DNA of 64,000 bases. Origin: Bacillota bacterium (lineage in GTDB: Bacteria > Bacillota > Clostridia > Christensenellales > UMGS416). The notes below the pieces were generated by a model. It was not told where the DNA came from and ran no database searches. It was given only the letters and a program-made list of their open reading frames with translations. Made by a program: the position numbers and the translations under genes. The first letter of the stretch is position 1. Every line of letters begins with the position of its first letter. Shown in pieces: positions 30,405 through 41,048 of this stretch. The DNA lies in assembly GCA_023398815.1 (NCBI GenBank), contig JAEWRW010000020.1:62001-126000 (forward strand). Direction: 5' to 3'.

Positions 30405-31716
30405 TACTTATGAACTTGCAGTTATTGGTATGGGCCCTGCTGGAATCGGAGTAGCCGCAGCTCTTCAAAATTCACCTATTTTCTTAAATACAATTTGTTT
30501 TGAGCGCGGCGAAGAGGTGAACGCTAAGAAGTGCATTGCTATTTATAAGTATCCTTGCTGCAATTCGAATACTTGTCATATCATTTCGGGTATTGGTGGG
30601 GCTTCGAGCTTAAGTAATGGTAAGCTAAGTCTCTTTCCTGCAGGTAGTGGACTTAAACGCTTTTTCGCAACTGAGCAGGAATTGGAAAGTTTGATGGCAG
30701 ATGTAATCCAATCGCTTGAAATTGATGCCGGACTCAAGAAAGTGGAGATTGACAAAAAAGTAATATCTGATGCGAAAAAATTCTATTTAGCCAACGATAT
30801 CACGTACAAGTATTACGATGTTTACGAGTTCGATGGAGATAAGTATCGCAACTATCTTGCATCGACAATCCAATCTTTGACTAGTCATGGACTTCAGCTT
30901 CATGCAAAAGCAGACGTTATATCGATAGAACGAGATGATTCGAACTTATGGTATACTATCACCGTTGCTGAAAATGGAGTAATAAATTTTTATAAGGCAA
31001 AAAGAATAGTATTAGCGGTGGGTTCAAGTCAAATTAATAATTACCTTGTTTCCGCGTTATCGGGCACAAAAGCAATCAACTATGAAATTGGGTTAAGAGT
31101 AGAATTGAAATCTGAGTGCTTCGGTGATCACCTGGACGCTCATGGTGACTTGAAGCTTATTAGCAAATCAGGAAGGACGTACTGCGTAACAAGGGGTGGA
31201 GCAATCGTATCATATAGAACTGATGGATATTCCTTGTTGGAGGGTTATGTTGATAAAAATCAATTAACTGATTATTCAAATCTTGCAGTATTGGTTAAGG
31301 CAGATGATGAGGAAGAGCTTAACAAATTCTTTGGGAATTATTATGCCTTTTTCGGAGGTGTGCCCGTAAGGCAAAAGTATATCGATTATCAATTGGGTAA
31401 CGTAAGCACCGGCTTCGTCCATACAACTTTGGCTAAATCACAAATAGGTGATATCAACAAAATGTTCCCTAACTCTATAAATGAAGCGCTACGCGAATTT
31501 ATAGATCATGTGATTGTCAAAACCATGCACATTGAAAAAGAAGCAATAACTATTGTCGCACCAGAGCTAAAAACGGTTGTAAATTTCGAATTAACAGATC
31601 ATTTCGAGATAACATCGCATTTATATGTCGTAGGAGCGGCCACCGGGAAATTTCGCGGTATTCTACAATCAATATGTTCTGGTGTACAATGTGGCAAATA
31701 TATTTTAGGGGAGTGA
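30397..31716 (+). CDS. FAD-dependent oxidoreductase, COG2509-like
   Basis: A 439-residue flavoprotein. ATG 30397 has AGGAG upstream; the longer frame starts with an unsupported TTG. The Rossmann loop is VIGMGPAGIGVAAAL (residues 10–24). ISGIGGASSLSNGKLSLFPA corresponds to the GGAGTFSDGKL signature of COG2509 dehydrogenases, and the C-terminal FAD-closing motif is VVGAATGKFRGILQS. A Cys-rich patch (YPCCNSNTCHII) lies ahead of it. The substrate is unknown. It sits between a membrane protein and an HD phosphohydrolase in a tightly packed operon, which is unusual for this family. Confidence 0.88.
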   Translation: MPSTYELAVIGMGPAGIGVAAALQNSPIFLNTICFERGEEVNAKKCIAIYKYPCCNSNTCHIISGIGGASSLSNGKLSLFPAGSGLKRFFATEQELESLMADVIQSLEIDAGLKKVEIDKKVISDAKKFYLANDITYKYYDVYEFDGDKYRNYLASTIQSLTSHGLQLHAKADVISIERDDSNLWYTITVAENGVINFYKAKRIVLAVGSSQINNYLVSALSGTKAINYEIGLRVELKSECFGDHLDAHGDLKLISKSGRTYCVTRGGAIVSYRTDGYSLLEGYVDKNQLTDYSNLAVLVKADDEEELNKFFGNYYAFFGGVPVRQKYIDYQLGNVSTGFVHTTLAKSQIGDINKMFPNSINEALREFIDHVIVKTMHIEKEAITIVAPELKTVVNFELTDHFEITSHLYVVGAATGKFRGILQSICSGVQCGKYILGE

Positions 31717-31720
31717 GCTC

Positions 31721-33361
31721 ATGTATATTTGGGATGCCCTATATGGAAAGATTGAGTTCAATTCATTAGTTTATAGATGCATGATGTCCCCTGAAGTTCA
31801 ACGACTCAGGGAGGTTCGTTTGTGCAATATTAACTCACTGTGCATTACGGGTAGTTCAAACACTAATCGATTTGAGCATTCAATTGGCACTGCATACCTA
31901 GCATCTGTAAACATAGAGTCATCTGTTGAGAACCATCTAAAGCTCGACAAAAAAACTAAAGAGATATTAGTCATAGCTGCATTGCTCCATGATGTAGCAA
32001 ACGGCCCTTATGGGCATTCATATGAATATATCATGGAAAAACAAGGCTTTATTCCTGAAAAGGGTTTAGGTGATGTTCTGTCGTTTGAAGGTACGGGCGT
32101 TAATAAAGTTGCCTATAAATTTTCCCCAATTTTTTTTGGTAAACTGAAAACGCTAAATAGCATACTTGATTCCGTACAAAAAGCTGAAGTTACAAGTATT
32201 ATCTCTGGCGACCATACCTTAAGCAAATTAATTAGTTCGGAAATAGACCTTGACAATATTGATAATGTTTTTAGAATGGCTTATCATATGGGCTTGAGTT
32301 TTACCAAGGAAGCGCCTTTGCGCCTTGCACAAAATATGTATATTGAAGATGGAAATATACGTTTCAAAAGAGAGGTAGAGCCGTTTTTAAATGAATGGTT
32401 TGAGTTAAGAAAAAGGGTTTATAAGTTCTTGCTATTAAATCCTCAAGAATTTGCCGGTAAGTATATGCTAACTGAGGCAATGGACATTCTATTTGAGTGT
32501 GCTTCTGAAAACAAGGCGCGTGACAAAGATAATAAGCCTGTTTCCATTGAGTGGTACTATACTGACTATGAACTAATGACCGAATTGAACGGCCTCACTG
32601 AAGTATGGCTTCCAAGAAAAACACTTCTATTTGATCGTATTGACCGTAATTTAATCAGCGATATTTTGCGATGCACTAATGAGATTGCCCAAAGAACAAA
32701 CCTACAAAACTACATGCAGTCGTTGCTATTGCAAACATCAATAAAGGAGAAGGGGAAAAGTGGCAATTCTAACAAATTGCAACTTAACGACAACTTCAGA
32801 ATATTTATTTCCGCAAATAATGTTATTTCAGTTACAGACCGCAACATGGAATTCGAGATAAATGGTGATAAGCTATATAAAGTAGTTTATACCAAATACA
32901 ATCCATCCCAAATTGTATCTCGATTAATGACTGGTGATCTTTATGACTGTCTGTTGATATTGGATACTAATGATACAGGAAAGTACCCTCGGTTTCTGGA
33001 TTATTCTTTGCGTATAAATATTGAAGCCGAACTTGAAGCAAAAATTAGAGCGGAAAAAGAATTTGCTCGTTTGAGTATTGGTGTACACCCAATTCTTGAT
33101 AAAAATAAAACAAAGCGGCAATTGTCAATCGCTTTTGATGATACTGACAGGTTGTCAATCATTGGAGATTGCTCATCATGTAAACTCCTCATAGGTATTT
33201 TCATTAAGAATGAGCCCTATGGACTTAGTAGTGGAAAAATTCCCTTGGCAAAGCATCGCGAAAAGCTTGAAAAAATTGTATTTGACTACTTCGTCTCATT
33301 TTTCGAAAACGGCGCGAAGATAGTGCCATTATATGAGGAGGCGAATATTTATGGATATTGA
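31721..33361 (+). CDS. HD-domain dNTPase-like phosphohydrolase (SAMHD1/dGTPase type)
   Basis: A 546-residue protein. Metal-binding residues follow the H...HD...D pattern of deoxynucleoside triphosphate triphosphohydrolases: His53 (NRFEHSIGTAYLA), His90-Asp91 (ALLHDVANGPYGHSYEY) and Asp176 (EIDLDNIDNVFRMAYHMG). The last matches the DxDKxDY-like motif of SAMHD1. The remaining 350 residues hold helical and mixed regions with no domain I recognise. dNTPases of this fold are known to deplete nucleotides during phage infection. It starts five bases after the flavoprotein gene and overlaps the methyltransferase gene by 11 bases. Confidence 0.88.
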   Translation: MYIWDALYGKIEFNSLVYRCMMSPEVQRLREVRLCNINSLCITGSSNTNRFEHSIGTAYLASVNIESSVENHLKLDKKTKEILVIAALLHDVANGPYGHSYEYIMEKQGFIPEKGLGDVLSFEGTGVNKVAYKFSPIFFGKLKTLNSILDSVQKAEVTSIISGDHTLSKLISSEIDLDNIDNVFRMAYHMGLSFTKEAPLRLAQNMYIEDGNIRFKREVEPFLNEWFELRKRVYKFLLLNPQEFAGKYMLTEAMDILFECASENKARDKDNKPVSIEWYYTDYELMTELNGLTEVWLPRKTLLFDRIDRNLISDILRCTNEIAQRTNLQNYMQSLLLQTSIKEKGKSGNSNKLQLNDNFRIFISANNVISVTDRNMEFEINGDKLYKVVYTKYNPSQIVSRLMTGDLYDCLLILDTNDTGKYPRFLDYSLRINIEAELEAKIRAEKEFARLSIGVHPILDKNKTKRQLSIAFDDTDRLSIIGDCSSCKLLIGIFIKNEPYGLSSGKIPLAKHREKLEKIVFDYFVSFFENGAKIVPLYEEANIYGY

Positions 33362-34553
33362 TAACATACGAAAGAATATTAATAGTATTAATTGGAACTT
33401 TGACTTTACTATTACTTATGACTCTGGAATGATTCGTCCATTCAATTGTCGTAAATATTACTCATATCCAGCTACCTTCATTCCGGAAATTCCATACACA
33501 TTGATTGAGATTCTTTCGAAGAAAGGAGATGTGGTTCTTGACCCATTTGGTGGGATAGGAACAACATTTATGCAAGCCTTATCGTTGGAGAGAACCCCTC
33601 TGTCTTTTGATATTAATCCCATCGCTACAAATGTTTGCGAAACCCTGTATCGTTTGTTTGACCCAAATTTTGGGCACGAGGATGTGAAAAAGCAGCTCTT
33701 GGATTATTGTAGAGACTATGATAAAAATTATGATTATAGAAAGAAATTGGCTGGATACAAAATTGAACTAGGTGGATGGTTTGAAGATAACACATTTAAT
33801 GAGCTTGCATATCTGTTATATAGATATCAGAACACACAAGTCTATAACCTAAGAATTGTACTTGGGCTTATTTTGCCAAGTATCTTGACCACGTTATCCA
33901 GCCAAAACAAAGGTTGGGCTTATATAGCGGATAATGTTAAACCGAAGTTTGATGAACTCCGACAAAAGAGTGTTTTAGATCATTACAAATCTACATTAAA
34001 AACATTACTAGGAGATGTGGAAAGTCAGTTAGGAAGCTTTCCGAAATCTTATCCTGATTTCTATCAACAATTAGCAGAGACCCCGAGGGTAATAGCAGAT
34101 TCTATTGTGAATAGTAACCTTCGGGATAGCTCTGTCGATTTAGTCATTACATCTCCTCCATATCCGAGAATGATAGATTATGTCAAATCGCAACGACTAT
34201 CGTTTTATTTTTTTGACCTTAACTTCCACGAATATGTAGAAAGCGAAACGGGAGCAAGGTATCGTAGAAGTCGCCAGGATGCGTTGACGGAGTATGAGAA
34301 ACAGATTTGTTTCGTAAACAAAAAAACCCTTGATTTACTAAAAATTGGTGGCTTTTTTTGTTTGGTGCTTCCGGATTACAATGTCGATGACAACAGAAAA
34401 TCAGTGATAGAGAAGATTGTTAAATGGTATTCTGAGAATGGACTTACTGAGGTTGCTAAGATTGGTAGGTATATTCCAAGCCATAAAAGAACACTTAGTA
34501 TTCAGTGGGCAAGCTTGGTAAATGAACACATTTATATTTTCCAGAAAGGGTGA
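33351..34553 (+). CDS. DNA methyltransferase-like protein (DPFGG / TSPPY)
   Basis: A 400-residue protein. ATG 33351 follows GAGGAGG. The SAM-binding motif VVLDPFGGIGTTFMQAL comes at about residue 60 and the catalytic motif IV VITSPPYPRMIDYVKSQ at about 265, as in N4-cytosine/N6-adenine DNA methyltransferases. About 200 residues, possibly target recognition, lie between. FCLVLPDYNVDD fits a later motif. No restriction endonuclease gene is adjacent, so it may mark self DNA for another activity in the operon or act as an orphan. The stop is followed at once by the last gene of the run. Confidence 0.87.
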   Translation: MDIDNIRKNINSINWNFDFTITYDSGMIRPFNCRKYYSYPATFIPEIPYTLIEILSKKGDVVLDPFGGIGTTFMQALSLERTPLSFDINPIATNVCETLYRLFDPNFGHEDVKKQLLDYCRDYDKNYDYRKKLAGYKIELGGWFEDNTFNELAYLLYRYQNTQVYNLRIVLGLILPSILTTLSSQNKGWAYIADNVKPKFDELRQKSVLDHYKSTLKTLLGDVESQLGSFPKSYPDFYQQLAETPRVIADSIVNSNLRDSSVDLVITSPPYPRMIDYVKSQRLSFYFFDLNFHEYVESETGARYRRSRQDALTEYEKQICFVNKKTLDLLKIGGFFCLVLPDYNVDDNRKSVIEKIVKWYSENGLTEVAKIGRYIPSHKRTLSIQWASLVNEHIYIFQKG

Positions 34554-34558
34554 GCATT

Positions 34559-35746
34559 ATGCTTTATGAAGGAATAATAATAACAGGTACTTCGTGTGTT
34601 GGTAAGAGCACTATAGCTAAGAAGTTGTGCGAACCTGATGTATATGGAAACTTTAGCTCCTTTGAAGTTGTGCCCGCAGTAACGACACGACCTCCAAGAA
34701 ACGATGACTTTAACTATGGGTACATAGATGAAGCTGGATTTAAGAACTTGCTTAAACAGAATAGACTGTTAACCAGCACGAAATATCGAGATAGACTATA
34801 TGGGATCAAACGAGATAGGTATGAAGCTGTTTTGGGTAGAAATAAGTACCCCATATTAATCCTTGCTCCCGATTCTTCAATGTCGTTGATGAACGATTTT
34901 AATGGTAGATTTATGTGCTTCTTCATTGATGCTGAGGATGAAGATCTTATAGAGCGCTTGCAAATTCGAGACAACCGAGAAATATCTGATAATGAGAGGG
35001 CAAACTTAAAGAAACAGTTTGCGATAGACAGAAATAATGCGTATAAGGCAAACTATGTTCTTAAGAACAATGATATTGATGTTTCGGTTTCTCTTACAAG
35101 ACTGTTATGGGAACAAAGAAATCATGGGGGAGGCTTGTCATACAATATAATTAAATCAATGATAGAATGTGGAATGCTTCTTGAGAATGCGGATACAATA
35201 GGAGTCAAAGGCGCGTCGTACGACTTGCTATTAGGCGATGAATACTATTACGCAGGGAAGATAAAGAAGCTTTCCGATACAGATCCTTTCCTAACAATTG
35301 AGCCTTATGATTACGCTATCGTTTCATGTAAAGAACGTGCCTGTATGCCACGCGATGTAATTGCAAGATTTGGTCTCACGGTGGGGCTATTCTGTCAAGG
35401 TATAATTTTATCAAACGGTCCCCAAATTGATCCCGGCTTTCAAGGAACATTGTTTTGTTTGCTTTTTAACACATCCAATCGCGCAGTACATTTGAAGAGA
35501 GGAAAGCACTATGCATCCATCGAATTCAACAAATTAATAGAACCTGCGGAACCATATGTAGGCCAGTATCAGGGAACAGAGAAAATTATAGAATATATCC
35601 CTGCGAACGCTCTGCAGGGAGCGATTAACGAACTTAAGAAGGATATTGAAACGCTTAAAGATGAAAGCAAACTCATGCAGAATATTTACCTAGTGGTAGT
35701 AGGCTTAATGTTTGCAATAATATCCATTCTGCTGGTTCTTAGGTAG
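34559..35746 (+). CDS. NMP kinase–dCTP deaminase-fold fusion with C-terminal membrane anchor
   Basis: A 395-residue protein; ATG 34559 has AAGGG upstream, with GTG 34550 as alternative. Residues 1–190 form a guanylate-kinase-like P-loop domain (GTSCVGKST at 10–18, VVPAVTTRPPRNDD at 37–50). Residues 197–345 have the dCTP deaminase/dUTPase beta-fold (GASYDLLLGDEYY, then GPQIDPGFQGTLFCLLFN). Aligned to dCTP deaminase IDPGWSG...LE, the catalytic Glu position is Leu here, so deamination is doubtful and nucleotide sensing is an option. A short coiled coil and a TM helix (about 377–394) end the protein. I know of no described protein with this exact order. Confidence 0.85.
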   Translation: MLYEGIIITGTSCVGKSTIAKKLCEPDVYGNFSSFEVVPAVTTRPPRNDDFNYGYIDEAGFKNLLKQNRLLTSTKYRDRLYGIKRDRYEAVLGRNKYPILILAPDSSMSLMNDFNGRFMCFFIDAEDEDLIERLQIRDNREISDNERANLKKQFAIDRNNAYKANYVLKNNDIDVSVSLTRLLWEQRNHGGGLSYNIIKSMIECGMLLENADTIGVKGASYDLLLGDEYYYAGKIKKLSDTDPFLTIEPYDYAIVSCKERACMPRDVIARFGLTVGLFCQGIILSNGPQIDPGFQGTLFCLLFNTSNRAVHLKRGKHYASIEFNKLIEPAEPYVGQYQGTEKIIEYIPANALQGAINELKKDIETLKDESKLMQNIYLVVVGLMFAIISILLVLR

Positions 35747-35758
35747 CTGCAATCAAAA

Positions 35759-36067
35759 TCACTTCATAGAGTCAACAACACCAATCGCGTTGTGGTTATT
35801 TGTCATCCCTTGAAAAGCAAGTGCTAATCTCAGATACATTCTTAATTCCGTGTAGGAGGGGGGAGACCTTTTCCTATAACTAGTTAATATTGATTCTATT
35901 CCAGATGAAGGATATGACCAGATAGATATTGATGTAGGCAACTTAAAGACAGGGAAGAACACATTCACCTCGGACGTGATGGTTTTGAGAACAGGGGCAG
36001 ATATTCTGGGAATGCCGCTCTCTGGAGGTTCAGTTTCACCGTGACAAAGACGTAAAAGTGATATCAT
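35759..36067 (-). CDS. Doubtful hypothetical protein
   Basis: A 102-codon minus-strand frame with no good ribosome site. The C-terminal part (MYLRLALAFQGMTNNHNAIG) reads like protein, while the first half is less convincing. It may be a remnant of a longer gene. It converges on the end of the kinase–deaminase fusion gene. No family recognised. Confidence 0.35.
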   Translation of the reverse strand: MISLLRLCHGETEPPESGIPRISAPVLKTITSEVNVFFPVFKLPTSISIWSYPSSGIESILTSYRKRSPPSYTELRMYLRLALAFQGMTNNHNAIGVVDSMK

Positions 36068-36100
36068 CTTTCATAATATCCCAAGCATGTGAGGAGGAAC

Positions 36101-36286
36101 CTAGCTTTGTGTTGTGTCATCCTGTTTTTCATCAATATGACTTAATGCATATTGAATACACATAACGACCAATTTATTCAGCGATATTCCCTTTTCATTG
36201 CAGATAGTTTCCATCTGTGAAACTAGTTGCTTTGAAATACGGAATGTTCTATTAACATATTCTTCTTTTTCAATTCTGAATGACAT
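36101..36286 (-). CDS. Ribbon-helix-helix (Arc/CopG-type) regulator
   Basis: A 61-residue protein starting MSFRIEKEEYVNRTFRISKQ with GGGAGGG upstream. The strand RTFRIS followed by two helices (QLVSQMETICNEKGISLNKL, then VVMCIQYALSHI) is the Arc/MetJ layout. It is probably a DNA-binding repressor of the element or the antitoxin half of a lost pair; no toxin gene is adjacent. Confidence 0.82.
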   Translation of the reverse strand: MSFRIEKEEYVNRTFRISKQLVSQMETICNEKGISLNKLVVMCIQYALSHIDEKQDDTTQS

Positions 36287-36445
36287 AATAAACCCTCCCA
36301 CACAATTTTAGTTGATGATTTCACGCATTTATACACATATAAAACAGCATAAAATACACTTGTTTATTGAGTTCATCTGTTGTATTATTTTGTTCACTTA
36401 ATACGGATGTTTTCTACTAAAAACGAATATGGAGGACAAGACAAA

Positions 36446-37507
36446 ATGGAGAAAATACGCTCCTCGACAACCATCAGGATGAATTCGAAATCCATATTAG
36501 TTCTAACTCTAGTATGCTCTGCCGTAGTTGTAGCGATTGTTGTAAGCCTTGTGCTACTTGTTCCCATGGTGAAGTATACTAAAGCAATGGCTCTATTTAA
36601 TAATAAGGACTATGGTAATTCATCAAAATCTTTTTCGGAGATGGGTGACTATAGAGACTCAAAACAGATGGTTTTGGAATCTGATTACAATTATGCAAAT
36701 CAATTGGTTGGGGAAAAGGAGTATGAAAGGGCAATCTCCATATTGTCACACATAGAAAATTACAAGGACAGTCAGGAAATTAAGAGGGAAGCAAACTACC
36801 TGTTCGCAAGGTTGAAAATTGATACGAAGGATTATAAGGCTGCAATTAGCATCCTCAAAAATCTTAACCAGTACAAAGATAGCAGCGGCTTGTTGACAAG
36901 TGCTACTTATCATCAAGCAGTTCAATACTATGAAAGCGGAGATTTCAGCACATCTAAGCAATTATTCCAAAGCGTCAAAGATTACGAGGATACAGCAGAC
37001 TACCTTTCTGACATAGAAATAATTGGAGCTATTCAAGGTACATGGGAAAAAAACTATACAGTAAGCAATGCACCGCGTGACATCTTGATATTCCACGGCT
37101 GGATTGTAACGGATGTGAATTATTCCCTTGGCCTTACAGTTAGGGAATCGAAACTTTCGATTGAAGATGGGCTTGTTGCGGCTGGAACAAAGGATGAATA
37201 TATGATGGAAACTTATCAGCAGCAAGGCGATAATAGCTTATGGGAACGGAATCATGTAAATGAGGAGGATAAATCACAAGATATATTTATTGAGTACAGG
37301 AAAAGGAATAGCTCTACAGTTGTGCCTTCTCCCCCAGCCATCGGTATGACCAGAGATGAAGTTATAAATTCCCTGTGGGGGAAACCTAACCAAATTAATA
37401 AAACAACAACAGCGAATGGAGTGAGTGAACAATGGGTTTATTCTGATGATGTGGGCGGAGGATATGTATATTTTGAGGATGGTATTGTAGAGTCCATCCA
37501 AGAATAG
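36446..37507 (+). CDS. Membrane-anchored TPR-like protein with BamE/SmpA-like C-terminus
   Basis: A 353-residue protein. ATG 36446 is set by GGAGGA; the frame is open 22 codons further up without support. One TM helix (about 18–43) is followed by four short helical repeats with a recurring Y-x-D-S/T turn (GDYRDS, ENYKDS, NQYKDS, KDYEDT), a TPR-like solenoid outside the cell. A beta-rich middle follows. The C-terminal 65 residues (IGMTRDEVINSLWGKPNQIN, then EQWVYSDDVGGGYVYFEDG) look like the SmpA/BamE or BLIP-like fold. Function unknown; it may bind envelope partners. A hairpin terminator follows. Confidence 0.8.
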   Translation: MEKIRSSTTIRMNSKSILVLTLVCSAVVVAIVVSLVLLVPMVKYTKAMALFNNKDYGNSSKSFSEMGDYRDSKQMVLESDYNYANQLVGEKEYERAISILSHIENYKDSQEIKREANYLFARLKIDTKDYKAAISILKNLNQYKDSSGLLTSATYHQAVQYYESGDFSTSKQLFQSVKDYEDTADYLSDIEIIGAIQGTWEKNYTVSNAPRDILIFHGWIVTDVNYSLGLTVRESKLSIEDGLVAAGTKDEYMMETYQQQGDNSLWERNHVNEEDKSQDIFIEYRKRNSSTVVPSPPAIGMTRDEVINSLWGKPNQINKTTTANGVSEQWVYSDDVGGGYVYFEDGIVESIQE

Positions 37508-37554
37508 TTGCATTTTTACCAGTAGATAAACTATTGATTGGAGTTTGATTTCAT

Positions 37555-37582
37555 ATGAGAGCGCTAATAGGCGCTCTCATTT
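37555..37582 (+). terminator. Hairpin terminator after the TPR-like gene
   Basis: A ten-bp perfect stem ATGAGAGCGC / GCGCTCTCAT with loop TAATAG. Only TT follows. A second small hairpin (GAAGGG-CACTCC-CCCTTC, 37604–37621) lies just downstream. Confidence 0.7.
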
Positions 37583-38012
37583 CCAAAGACAATAAGCATG
37601 GGGAAGGGCACTCCCCCTTCATTTGAACAAGCGACTGTATACTTCTCGTTACACATCAATAAAGCGGTCTATTTTATTATGTTTTCAGCCCTAAAATCGA
37701 TTTTTCCGATAGGGTAGTACAATTCCTCCACCTCGTTGAGAAAATCGATTTCAGCCCGTAGAAGCATATAAAGTTAATCACCTTGATGTGTTTTGGGGTT
37801 GGTAATCAGGCGAAGGTAATTTCCGTACTCCACAAACCTGAGGGGTATGGATGCAAAGAGGCAAGCAGAGTGAATTTCTCAGCTTTGGATATGTATGTAG
37901 TGCGAGAATCAAAAGAGCAAATAAATTGTAGAAATAGCATATTGTGCTTACAGTTAAAATCCTGTACAATTAGTTTTCGGAAAATGGCGTTGATTGCGTT
38001 CTTTGAGAATCA

Positions 38013-38029
38013 AAAAGTTGTGTGTATTT
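38013..38029 (-). repeat. Right member of the 17-bp inverted pair (arm-type site)
   Basis: AAAAGTTGTGTGTATTT, the exact reverse complement of 23012–23028. It lies 54 bases inside the right attachment repeat. Confidence 0.65.
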
Positions 38030-38082
38030 TTCAAAAACACACGGCTTTAAGCCAGAAATTACGCGATTTTCTACGTATCCGC

Positions 38083-38142
38083 TACGTAGTTGCGTGTAAT
38101 ACTTCTTTTGTGTGCGCTGGAAGGCCCTGGTAGGGGTAGCGC
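38083..38142 (+). repeat. Right attachment-site repeat, in the ppdK leader
   Basis: Right copy of the 60-nt repeat, identical to the left over 38083–38130. The hairpin GCGCTG (38114–38119) with TAGCGC (38137–38142) is kept through a G·U pair. It ends 43 bases ahead of ppdK. Confidence 0.85.
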
Positions 38143-38185
38143 ACGGCTTTGTTTACCCAACATATAACATAGAGGAGGAAACTGA

Positions 38186-40813
<2,628 letters not shown>

Positions 40814-40829
40814 CCCACGTCCAATGACG

Positions 40830-40866
40830 GTCAGGCGGCGCGGCGCGCGTCGCCTGACTTTCTGTT
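40830..40866 (+). terminator. Intrinsic terminator of ppdK
   Basis: GTCAGGCG pairs with CGCCTGAC, with GC-rich inner pairing, followed by TTTCTGTTT. Confidence 0.8.
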
Positions 40867-41048
40867 TCCGAACCGGCGGCCCAACCCAGGCGACACACCC
40901 GTGCGCGACACCCTTCGCGGACAGGCTTTGCCGATTTTACCCGGCCCTTTGCAGGAAAACAGAGCATTTCGTCGAATAGTTACCCTCCATACGGCAGGCG
41001 GTGGGGGAGGGACCCACCGATGCCGTGTGACACGGGAAAGGAGCTGCG

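Larger units (their letters stand above)
22880..38142. mobile_element. Integrated genomic element (about 15.2 kb) with putative defence cargo
   Basis: The boundaries are defined by a 60-nt direct repeat at 22880–22939 and 38083–38142, of which the first 48 bases are identical. The interior is visibly AT-rich against GC-rich flanks. It begins with a tyrosine integrase, and a perfect 17-bp inverted pair lies just inside both ends. Other contents are a serine recombinase, an Xis-like HTH gene, a RusA remnant, a SieB-like membrane protein, several small unknowns and the six-gene cluster at 29747–35746. No conjugation genes or phage structural genes are seen, so it is a mobilisable island or phage satellite relic rather than a complete ICE or prophage. 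Confidence 0.88.
37583..38185. other. Right end of the element and ppdK leader, no gene seen
   Basis: A plus-strand frame at 37783–38133 has no ribosome site and runs through the attachment repeat, so I do not call it. The segment holds two copies of AAAATCGATTT (about 37693 and 37740) with nearby TTCAGCCC, the 17-bp arm-type site at 38013, the inverted repeat CTACGTA-TCCGC-TACGTAG (38071–38089) and the right attachment repeat. Confidence 0.6.

Noticed and set aside
33351..34553. Classical restriction–modification system
   Set aside because: No restriction endonuclease or specificity subunit gene is next to the methyltransferase, and its neighbours are nucleotide enzymes.
37783..38133. 116-codon open frame at the right end of the element
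   Set aside because: No ribosome site, atypical composition, and it runs through the attachment repeat.
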